A DNA stretch of 64,000 nt from assembly GCF_026151205.1 (NCBI RefSeq), contig NC_087081.1, forward strand, positions 1,911,886 to 1,975,885, in the 5' to 3' direction. The notes below the pieces were generated by a model. That model did not search any database, had not been told where the DNA came from, and saw only the letters and a list, made by a program, of their open reading frames with translations. Below, piece after piece: positions 21,793 to 32,800 of this stretch. The stretch's first letter is position 1. Each line of letters begins with the position of its first letter. Source of the DNA: Bolinopsis microptera (lineage: Eukaryota; Ctenophora; Tentaculata; Lobata; Bolinopsidae). Position numbers and translations under genes: made by a program.

Positions 21793-23998
21793 GGCTTCAA
21801 ACCTGACTACAATCGCCGTCTCAATAAACGGCAACGGGGGGTACAAAGCCGTAGTGATCGTGAACAGGAAAGAACGCTGGTAGGAGCCAAGGGGAGGAGG
21901 CGGAGAAGAGGAGGAGCAGGCCACGGTGGAGGCAGAACCAACAGACGAACGGATATAGAAAACGAGATGCCGGAGACCCACAGACAAGTGCCTCCCCATC
22001 CTAGACCACAGGTGTTCGCTGAGATTATAGAAGAAGAAATCAGTGAGGAGAAACTGTTGAGGTAGGGGGTGTTTTTGATTAGAATAGTTTGTGCACATAT
22101 GACATGTCAAGTGTCACTACGTATTACAAGATGTATCAAATGTTAACTTGTTACTGGTAAGTTCTCTATTGTATATTAATTAATCAACATATTTGCATTC
22201 ATATACCGTAGTATATACATTAGTTTGTACATATATTTTATAGTAAGATTATTTCCCGCATAATTACTCCAGTCAACAACACAACAAAAGTCAACACCAA
22301 CCACAACCCACCAACACCACACCAGGTGCTAAAACAACAAGCCCTCCTCACAAGATCCACCCCTCCACTACAAACACCTACCCACTACTAACACCACGGC
22401 CGGGCTCTAACCACATGCAAACCAGCACTGGTACCAAACCCCGGGTTTCGTGCTGACAGTGGTTTTATCCGGGTCAGCCATTACCTCAGCAACTCACTCC
22501 GCCCTCCACTTCTTCACTCACAACTACCACCCACAATCTATACCCCCCGCAGCAACATATTTACTCACAGTCTGGGGGCCAAGTTTATACCGAACATTTT
22601 CTTATTCTCACGATATCAGCGTACTTGTTATAATGTTGGCCGATGGTTGTTTTGATAAACCCAAGAAAATGCAAATGGTGAGTTAGTTTAGATTTTTTGA
22701 GAAACCGCTAAATTCAAGCTACCAACAATGTTCATTTTCATTCATTTCTTTTCACCATTTCAATCACAAATTTTACTTTGAGTTGCTACCGACGCGGTAG
22801 GGATACACTAGACAGTTTCATATCTAATCTCCGGAGGGGATGCTACAGTGAAACCTCTAGAAGTAATAAAATAACAAGAACACAGAACCCTTATATTACA
22901 CAATATGATAACAACCGCGAAGAGAAAATCAAAGACACCATTCCGACGACATTATTACTTCTCTGACGCACCAGCCCCTCACTCCACCCGTCTAGTACCA
23001 TCTTAGTGTTTTATTTGCTCTCAGAAGTTTTCACACCATATTGAAGAAGTCCTAGAAATTTGCTAACGTATGGCACAATATCCCTTTTCACTGCGCATAT
23101 TATGATTATATTTGTCTAAATATTAGAAAATTCCCCGCTAGGATTACCAACTCACAACACCGTCACCTTCCTCTTGGTTCTTTGCCCTTTTTCACATACA
23201 AAAGCAGTTTTAAAATTCCGTGAATTCAGGATCTACAGAGCTCGAGAAGATGCACTAAACGGAAGGACGAGTCCTATGTACTTTCCACTAAGAAGATGAA
23301 TCGAACAGAACAGATGATGGCTCCGCACTGCACAGCCACTTTGAAGAGTACAGAGAATAAAGATGGAGATGGGAAGAATCAGCTGGAAAACAACCCAGCA
23401 ATATCCAGAAAACCAATTAATTTACCTTCGCTAAAAACCCAGTTTTGGCCTACCTGTATTCTCGATTCATGAGACACAGCCAGGAAACTATTTTGAAAGA
23501 TTGAATATACTCATAAATTTGTTTCAGCTGTGACAATTATCACCATCAGCCACGCGAAAAACGACAGAAGAAAAAGAAGTCCAGGTAAGCTAATAATTGT
23601 TGATTGTCTACTTAGCAAGACTCTTGGCTAAATATTACCCGTACGTAACACTGCGCGGCGCAATACCTGTGAGAAACACCGAAGCTTACAACTTTGCTTA
23701 GAAATAAGTGGGGGGGGGGGGGGGGGGGGGGGGGGTGGGGGGGGGGGGGTGGGGGGGGGGGGGGGGCGCGTTTTCATGCAAAGTTAAATATTTGACAGTG
23801 ACCAATTAAGTTATAGTGGAGGCATGGATAGCATGCATTAATAAATCTACCCGCTACTGGCCTGAACTTTGTGGTTTTTTTAAAAAAAAATAACACTCAC
23901 ATGAATTTGTCAGCCTTATCTTCCAAAAAGAAAAGGAGATAGACCCAGATTACGATCCTGAAGACGATTTCGACGACAAAATAGTTCTTGACTCCTAA
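21793..23998 (+). CDS. Unrecognised Arg/Gly-rich, acid-tailed protein, last three exons
   Basis: Three segments with consensus splice sites keep one frame: 21793-22061 (tccacag ... gag|gtaggg), 23528-23584 (gtttcag ... cag|gtaagc) and 23914-23998 (ttgtcag ... TAA). Exon phases agree at both joins (phase 2 each). Together they code for about 136 residues: FKPDYNRRLNKRQRG, a basic RGG-like stretch (GRRRRRGGAGHGGGR), PPHPRPQVFAEIIEEEISEE, a short basic segment (REKRQKKKK) and the acidic end DPDYDPEDDFDDKIVLDS before the stop. The RGG-like and charged blocks suggest a nucleic-acid-associated protein, but I do not recognise the family. Upstream exons are unclear; see the degenerate sequence at 20952-21792. 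The intron at 23585-23913 contains a poly-G run. Confidence 0.5.
22062..23527. other. Intron of the unrecognised gene
   Basis: This 1.47-kb intron contains a stretch rich in CAACAC/CCACAC (22270-22460) that is strongly strand-biased and otherwise AT-rich sequence. A purine-rich patch at 23230-23400 could hide an exon, but no frame with two good splice sites was found. Confidence 0.35.
23710..23767. repeat. Poly-G tract of about 57 bp
   Basis: The run of G is interrupted by only two T residues. Such a tract can form G-quadruplexes and its true length is uncertain in any assembly. It lies in the last intron of the unrecognised gene. Confidence 0.95.
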
Positions 23999-24779
23999 AG
24001 GATACTGAATGATTGGAAATAATCGATATAACCACTTCAAGACTCATATCATTGATACTTTGTTTGACCCTCAACTCAACAAAACCAATTTTCTCTTTTT
24101 GTCATTATGGACACCGAGTCACTGTGATAACATGAGTTTTGGGGGACGATGTTACAAAGGCCCCAATTTTCGTAATAACCGTCTCAATTTTCAAATCTAC
24201 CATTTTCATATCTGAGTCAGCAGCATTTGCAAGCAGATATACCTGCCGATCGTAATGACGAAACAGTAAGCCATTAGTTTCTCTGAAATTTTCAACGTGA
24301 TGGATTCCCAAGCTCACTTTCTCATTACATTAGAAACAGACTGGTAAGTTTGCTATGTTTGCCATATATATTGTCTTTTCAGCTTTCCGACGTTATTGTC
24401 GATCCATAATCCCATATCCAATCCGACAAGACCTTTTCCTTGCTTCGTTCAATTGATTCAACAGAGCCTCTACACATTGAACGCCCTGTACCCACTCCCA
24501 CATTATCTGAACATATTCTGTCAGCTGTTTGTCTGGTTGGAAAGACCCACAACAAGCGCACTGATTTGAAAACGCTCTGCCATAATAGAGCCTCCCACAC
24601 CGGATTTGAATAACTATAAATTATTATTAATGAAGACAATTATGGCGAATATAAAATCTTACATATTGAAAATCAGTTGATTACTTCGGTTCATAGCATT
24701 GACATCTAAACACTGTTTTTTAGTACTGATGTGTCTTTTCAGAGATGAGGGTAGGTAGAACTGTTTATGAGTAACTGAA
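23999..24779. other. Intergenic, unresolved coding-like fragments
   Basis: The minus strand at about 24105-24300 reads like protein (HYDRQVYLLANAADSDMKMV), and the plus strand at 24380-24610 has FPD-IVDP and related phrases in broken frames. The latter precedes the KDM1A-like pseudogene and could be its decayed SWIRM region, but I could not align it. No gene is claimed. Confidence 0.3.
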
Positions 24780-26495
24780 CAGATACGGGTTATAAACTTC
24801 GCAGTGAACGCCTCACCCAAACTCCAGAACCCCCTCGACCGCTCCTAAAGTTCTTGTTGTCGTTGCTGGTTATATCAGGTAATACAGCGTATCAATTTTG
24901 TTGATGACTGTGAGGGGATGGTGCAATAAACTTTTTACATCTCCTCCGAATTAAGAAAAGCTAACTTACTGCACTGCACGACAACTAATTACATTTATTT
25001 AGGTCTTACAGCTGCAAGACAACTCCAAGAATTCGGAATTACGTGGATGTTTATCGCAGCACGATCCGTTGTGCGGCATAGTTTGCACCTTCAAAGGACG
25101 AAACTACTTTGCAGATCTTGGCGCAATGGGTGGTAACAGGCCTCGGAGGGAACCCACTGGCAGTGCTCGCCAAACAGCTGAACCTAGATTGATGCCAATA
25201 AAACTAGATTTTCCGCTGTAACGAAATTTACAGGACGATGGTTCCCAAAGAGCGTGATGAGCTTGTTGCGAGGAGTGTAACAGGCTGTTAGAGGCTACCA
25301 CATACATGTCCACCCAATTAAATGTGAACAGCATCACCGGTATCCCGTAAACTCTTGTCAAGCTCTGGAGATTATTATTAGTTGCAGATTAGGCAGGTGA
25401 AGGAAAAAGCAGCTGAAGCATGTGGCGTGAGAGGGTGCGAGATTCAGGAGAAGTTGAACCATATTTCACAAGCATAGTCCTCTTCCACGATAAAATCAAA
25501 ACTCTCACTCCAAATACTTGGGTAAGCGAACAGATCATGAATGTATTTCATGAAAGGGTTTTAATCATCCACTTATCAAGTTCAGTAGACCTAGACTGTT
25601 GGCTTTTCATTGCAATCAGAATCGAAATGATCTAGCTATCCTTAAAGTATTAAATACTTTTTTTCTTCTCCAGAATTTAAAAATGAAGCCCGAGGAACTC
25701 TCAGACCAACTTGGAGAAGTTACCGTTACCAAAAGGGCCGAGTTGAAGTCAAAGCTAAGCCTACAAGTTCATGTTGGAAAACATTCGCTGAATACGACGC
25801 TCCTCATGAAGAACAACAAGAGCCTTGAGTCAGTTTGACAAAAATGGAGCAGAAGGTCCCCCAATGAGAATTTACATGACCCCCCCGTAGAGAACATGTT
25901 ATAGATTGGCATTGTTCCAACCCTGGAGTTTACAAATGCGGGCCCCTACTCTCGGCACTATCTTTAAAACAATGGATCCAGTACGAAACGATTTTGAGTT
26001 TACTGGAAACCACCTCGTTGTTCATGACCGGGTAATAATATTGTGTATTAATTTCCTGGTAAAATCATCGATATTTTTATTTACTTTCTGGAACCTAATA
26101 GTATATACTATTTTACTAATTTAAGCGATCTCGTATGGCCTAATAATGTAATGACTTAATTTTTCAGGATGTCCTACAATTACAGACGCAATGTCCCAAG
26201 GGTCCTAAACAATCGCCGACAATACGCGTGTGTCGGCATCAATACACGGACAGTGGATTGAAGTAGCGACAAGGGAAGTGAACCCAGTCAACATCATCTG
26301 GGCAACCAACACGACAAATACCATCACTGCAGATGCAGTGCTGTTGACAATCCCTCTGGGTTTCTTAATAATGAGGAAAAAAAAAAAAAAAAAAAAAAAA
26401 AACCTCCCCCGCCTGAAGTATCGATCCGCCTCTGCTGAGTGGAAGACGTCCCTGCATAATCAAGATGATGGGATTCGCAACCTTCAACAAGGTAT
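24780..26495 (+). pseudogene. KDM1A/LSD1-like histone demethylase, decayed copy with introns
   Basis: Segments of the FAD-dependent lysine demethylase occur in the right order but in different frames. In order they are: the end of the SWIRM domain (RYGL-N, PKVLVVVAGYI), the dinucleotide-binding helix (LTAARQLQEFG), CTFKGRNYFADLGAM and VTGLGGNPLAVLAKQLN, then VPKERDELV and LLEAT-TYMSTQL. The tower-helix region (KEKAAEA, EIQEKLNHISQA), DWHCSNLEFTNAGP, FEFTGNHLVV, DAVLLTIPLGFL and EWKTS follow. At least eight frameshifts or stops separate them, and a 26-bp poly-A run (26378-26403) has inserted in the coding part. Intron remnants with GT/AG ends survive (around 24897 and 25001), so this is a duplicated gene copy and not a retrocopy. 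The C-terminal third of the amine oxidase domain is absent. Confidence 0.8.
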
Positions 26496-29400
26496 TTTCA
26501 TTTTAGGCGCAGTTCTATTTTAATTTTGGCAGTATTTCATTTTGCTTTCTAAACTAGGTTTAAGCCTATTTACACTTCTAACCTGTTAAATACGGTAGAA
26601 AGTTGACTGCCTTCAAGAGTAATACAGTTTGCAATAATAAACTCTGAAACCCGTATGTAAAGAGAGATCAATAAATTAAAATCAAATGGTTACATACAAA
26701 ATTCTTTTCATTAGAATTTAAGAAGAAACTTTCCCTTTTATTTTATAACTAAAATTTATAACTGTTAATCAATTTCATTACCACCGCAACATTAAAAAAA
26801 TCTTATTCTACCGGATTACATTAAAAAGTGAAAACAACTATATTATTTTATCCTCTTCCCATGTTTCACTGAAGAAACGCCCGATCTGGAACTTTCTTTT
26901 CGCCATTTTTACTTTTTTGTTTCTTAGCCGACGTACAAGTTTTTTCACAAGAGTAACGTATGTCCTGCTATTTCCTTTACAAGTCGATCAATTTCGAATT
27001 CTTCCCCTTTTGCATACGTATACATCCACATACCTAGCAAGATTGAGGTAAAGAAAGCTACAATATGGCCATATATACCACTTGGATGGATTTTGCAGAT
27101 AAGTAGACGTCCTATAATGACCACCATATGAGACGTGGAGTAGTTACAATAATTCCCAGTCTCCATAACTGCAATTCACATCGTCCAGAGCCGATAAAAA
27201 TTAAAGTCTAACTTTTTCAAAAGGCCATGATAATCGCCAGCCTTTCTGCTACCCGATAGCCCATATTCCGGCAAATAGCTGCAGCAGAATTATCACTGAA
27301 CTGATCACACAAACTGTTCCTCCATTAAAAAGGAGTAGGAAATGTTGATGTCCTGGAAACATTGTGATTCCACAGAGTTTCAAGAGTGAACGGGCTTCCG
27401 TAATTCCCGAACAAAAAAAAACAAATTCTCTAGTGTGATCACTACAAGCTTTCATTTCATGGTGCTCTTCTTAAGTGAGCATGAAAATGACCAGTCAGTA
27501 GTTGAACAAGTTAAACTGTTTTGCAATACACCATAAACCTCTAGATTTTCCAAATTTTACCATAATGGCGAGGAAAAAAGCACCTTTAAAACCCATCAGC
27601 TGCAATGCATGGGGCTGCATTATTCAAATCATTAAGTTAATTTCGCAGAAGGTCCATGGTTTGAAAACATCAAGAGACCTCTTTGACCACTAATTACGGG
27701 CTTTTCCTCCCCCAACGTCCGTCTATCAATTGGTAGCTGTTCTGAAAAGGGCAAATATACAACCTCTCACCTCAAGAACCAAAAGAATACCTTTGATTTT
27801 TAACGGTTTATTTTACGTTTTTAAAGAATGTAGTGAACTTCAAAAAACTCCCTCACTAATCTATAAAGAAAAAAGAACTGTTCTAGATAATACATGAGAC
27901 TTACTTTTCCGATATCATCTCTGACAGTATCTGTTCTTTGTATAGGATGACCAAGAACGGGCCCTGTCCCGAGGAAGAATTTGTAGAGTACGACTTGTTT
28001 GTCGTCCTGTACCACAAGCTCTAATCTCGTCAAATTACCTCTTGTGCCACTGCTCCAAACAGATTTCTTGTTTTCATCGTACAGCCACTAATTTCCGATA
28101 CTCTAGAAAAATCGCTTTCCAATCAAGAATAATACATGTGACATGTCAAACTATTGTGCGTCATCTTTATATCTAAGTAATGAAGATTGCAACTAGTAGT
28201 TTTAATGCGAAGTCAATCTTTTTATGTTCTCGAACTCTTAGTCCCCGTGGCACAACTTTAATTATGTGACCTTAGTATTAACACAAGTAGAACATGTTTT
28301 GATCAGTTTAGTCTATCGCTTAAGTCTCATGTTTCTACTAACTCCAACCCGTATAATCCTATGGAAAGTAATATTTTGTCTCGAACCTCAATATAAAGTC
28401 CCCCGGTTATTCTTCTTCCATCTGTTCCTGATGACCATAGTATTTTTTTATTGCCTACACAAAAAGGAAAAGTGTTTCCATGTCTCCCTCATTTCAAATC
28501 AGTCTTCCATTTTTCGTATGATACTGGTTGTAACCTATCGGTAGTACTTAGTGTCTTCCCCCTTGCTCGCACATTCAGCCAGATCAGTATCTGAAAGAAA
28601 ATAATTTGGTGCCATTCAAAGGAACAAGTTTCAAATGGCGAGATCAGCCAATTCCCTCCGGAAAGATTAGAAATACAAATATACCAAAGAACTTCACACA
28701 AACCTTCATAGCACGGTTGTTAAAAATAAAAGACAGCTTACCAATCAGGAATATGCTGCTACACGCATAAAGATCGAGTTTGCTGATTGGATTTAAGATA
28801 TGTTGAGTAAAGTAGGTCCGTAATAGTAGGTCCACACTGATATTTTATTCTGGAAAGTAAAATGCGTTATTTATAAAACCGCAGCGTATTTTATGTAAAA
28901 TACGAGTAACACATTTACCACGGCTTGATAATGTAATCCTACTAAACCAATAATAATAAAGTGCAAATGATAATAAACCAGATATTTTATTCCGGATTAT
29001 AGTACAGAGTAAAAGTGTAACCAGCCGTTGGCCGGATTGCAGTTAAAAAACGGTTGCAAAAAGTATGAACCCGTTCAGTCATACCCGCAATCAGCATGAA
29101 ACCAAAATTAATCATCGATTCAAGGAGTACGTCTGTAAACAAATTAAAGAAACAACACCCAGCGAGATTAACAGAAACACGTCAAACTAGTTTTTTGTTA
29201 TAACAAGAACATCGCTCAACAGTCACCGACAGTAAGTAGCAAGAACGAATAGTAGTCAGGATCAAGGTGGGCACACCCCTGTAATTGACAATACAGGCAA
29301 AGACAAAGCTGAAAGGGGGGGGGGGAGAGAGTGGGACAGGCTACCCTGTTCATTATTAGCCGAAAATATTTTTTTGATTTTTTTTTCGGTAAAAAAACTG

Positions 29401-29803
29401 AAATCCGGCAAAAATCCGGCAAATTTTTTTCCAGCCGGAGCCGGAGCCGGAACCGGATTTTGAAGCCGGATATCCGGCCGGAACCGGATTCAGCCGGATT
29501 TCCGGTCGGTTCCTAAGCCCTACACACAACATTTTGCTGGGGTTACTTCTGCTGGTTGAAACTTTATGGTATAACCGATTGCGGACTGCAGCCGCAAATT
29601 CCTCTCAAACCCTGATCATTTCATTATTTCATCTTTGTATGCTATACATAGCATGAATTATGCTATATATAGCAAAAAATTCATGCTATGTATATCATAA
29701 AAAGATAGTGCATAAAAAGATGTATAGCATAAAAAGATGCTCTATATACATATTTATAGCATAAATTTAATTTATAAATAAATAAATCTAAATGACCTCC
29801 CAG
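26496..29803. other. Intergenic or intronic, no clear gene
   Basis: No supported coding exon was found in 3.3 kb. On the minus strand two hydrophobic stretches (27020-27130, containing GHIVAFFTSILLGMWMYTYA, and 27255-27330, VCVISSVIILLQLFAGIWAI) read like membrane segments but sit in broken frames. A CCGGAGCCGGAACCGGAT-rich patch lies at 29395-29510 and an AT-rich palindromic patch (TATAGCATAAAA units) at 29630-29770. If the chaperone gene downstream is complete, this stretch must be intron. Confidence 0.35.
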
Positions 29804-32800
29804 GCGAAGTAACAGAGACTAAACTGGTTAACAAGGAGCTGTATTACCGTAACAACGGCCTCCCCCAGAAGAAAGCCATGACTTACACCAAGTTTTCTGA
29901 CGACTTCCACTTTAACGTCAGCTACGGCAACCTGGATTACCTATCTGAGAAACAGACCAAGTACGCGTGTCTTTATTTTATATTATTTCTTGCCTTACAA
30001 AAAAGTTAAGTAATACAAGTATAATTTCATGATTTTCTTGCGGAATCTCACCAGGTTTTGTCCTACGAGTTTTTCCTAAGTCGTAATTTGTAGATTTCTG
30101 AGCCCTTTTAGTTTTACCTTATATCTGACCAACTATATTATATAATTACAGTGAGTTTGGTTCTCTACCACTGATGATGGTTAACGTTAAAGGAGTTAAA
30201 GATGTGTTCAACCAGCATCACGACAAAACCGCTAAAGGAATCAAGGCTCACATCTTGGTATGTCTTAAAAATTGTTTTCTGTATCCTGACCACGAAACAA
30301 TTTGAATTATCGAGATGGTTCATGGTAATGGTGATCACTGCACCGTAATGACTAAGAAATCCTGGAAACAGCTTTTTCTAAGATAATCCCTCGTAACCTG
30401 TTAGTAACCTGTTAGTAACCTGTTAGTAACCTGTTAGTAACCAGTACGTAACCTGTTAGTAACCTGTTAGTAACCTTTTTGACTGGCAGGTGGACGAGTC
30501 AGGCCTAATCTCGGTTGACTCAGTAGAAGCACTGTTCGAGACCATTGTGGCTAACAAAACGGAGCCTGGGTGGATGGATAGCGTCTCTAATTTCTTCGGT
30601 GGAAACGTATGTTGTACTATTGATTTTGTAGTTGCATGATTACATGCAGTACCTTTCGTATCCCCGCGCTGTAAATATATATATATACGCTGTAAATATA
30701 TGTAAATATGTAAGGTTTTTGCTTAACAGATGTTAAAAAACAGGTTGTCCTCGACATTCCGTACATTTTTTCTTCCCCAAGCAATTATTATGGGGTTTTG
30801 TTTCAGTTTAACTTTTGCTTTGCTCTTTTATGTCTTGTTACCGGCAACGGAACTTAACTTGTAATTTACTAACTTTCTCATCTTATACACAACAGTTTCC
30901 AATTTAACGTCCTGTTTAACCAGAGTGACGAGGAAGGTGAAAAGAAGGAAAGTGAGGCTGGAGAAGAAAAGAAAGAAGATGAGAAGAAAGACGATGGGGA
31001 CAAGAAACCCGAGGAAGAGAAGAAACCCGAGGAAGAGAAGAAAACCGAAGAAAATAAAGAGGAGGTCAAAAAAGATGCTAAGGTGCTTGTTTAGTTAGAG
31101 AACAATTGCAAGGTCCAAACACGGTATTCAGCGATTATACAGATACTCTTCTCACAATGTAATTTTTAGTAATTAAATATATTTCAATCATGTCAGTGAA
31201 ATAAAATTTTCATCAGAATGAAACTGAAGCTGTTCCGGAGAAGCCTGTTACTATTAAAGAAATCCTTAAACTGGATTCTATTCATTTCGGTAAGTTGTAA
31301 ACAATCCTGAACTTGAACATACATTTACGTATATAACATTTCATTGTTAAATAATATGAATGTATAAAATGAACCAATGAAACTAGATTGTGTTTTGTTC
31401 TGTCAAATATGACCTAGATATTATTTGAATATGTGAAGGAAATAGGCACTTGCCTATTTAAGTCACTGCTCTGATGTTTGACACCCTGATCTTTACCAGG
31501 AATCCCCATTTTGGCTGACACAAAACCTAGCAAAGAAAAACTAGCAGCCTTGAAGAAGATAGATGATGATAAACGTGCCACCGAAATGGCGAGGAACAGC
31601 CTGGAATCTTTCGTTATCAACATGAAGGATTTGTTAGAGGATGACGGTTAGTTTCTATCTATTAGATACAATCCACTTCACTAAGAAAATATGCCCATTT
31701 CAGACTTCTGCTCTTTTTAACTAGAACATCTTACACGATATATCAACATTTTCTTTGTCACCTGAGATGTGACTAAGTCGTTATTTCTTCTTCGGAAAAG
31801 GTCCTACAAAATTACAGCTCCTTTTCATTATGTCACTTTATGTGTAACTCATAACTGCGACTGCTAAAATCCACGTCTCCCAATGTAGATGTGTACATAG
31901 CAGCCAGCACACCTAAAGAAATGGAGAAGATGAAGGAGGCACTGAGTAAGGAGACAGACTGGCTGGAAGAGGACAGTTGGGGTGAAACTTTCGTGGTAAT
32001 TAGATAATTAATTATAAATACTATTTTAGAGATTAACTATTACTTAATTAGTTATTATTTCAATCTGTAATTAATAGAAAAAATTCCGACAGTGTAGGTA
32101 GAGGATATATCACAATTGCAGTGGCACGAAGCTAATTGATAATTAGATACTAATTACTAATTACTCACCTTTTTGAAGGTGTTTAACGCAAGGTTGGCTA
32201 CGTTAGAAGATTACTGTGACCCCGTCATTAACAGAGTTAAAGAGATGAAAGCACGTCCTGCCGCCATCGCTGGTCAGTTATTTAATTACTTAATCATTAT
32301 TTAATTACTCAATTATTTTTACTTGATCAGGCAAATAAATAAGTTGATTGTCTTAAACTCAATCTGAGATTATCTGTTTATTATTTTGATATTTAGAACA
32401 ACCGTTAAATTATAATTTCGGGCTCGGCCCTAGCAGTACCCCTAAGATCCGCTGTAATAACCATCTCAATAAAGATTATAATTAAGCAACTGGGATTCTG
32501 TAATTTATGAAATGTAACTGAGAGACGCACAGACCATGAATAATAAGTCCAACTTACGGTAATAGATAAAAAATAAATGATACATAGTTAGAATCATTCA
32601 TGCACGAATTGAGCATAAATATTAGCGATTACCGCTGTAATTGAAATCGGCAATCAGAATAATTTGTATAAAATAAGTCTTGACCCAACCTGAAAAATGT
32701 GGCAAAATTCTCGCCTTCAGTCTTTAAAAGGGTTCAAATTCCAACAAATGGCACTGACAAATAAAGTTAAAGTTCAACTGAATGCATATTTTCACCTGAA

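Noticed and set aside
26945-27455. Minus-strand membrane-protein gene
   Set aside because: Two hydrophobic stretches exist, but stops separate them and no splice sites join them, so only a note in the intergenic entry is justified.
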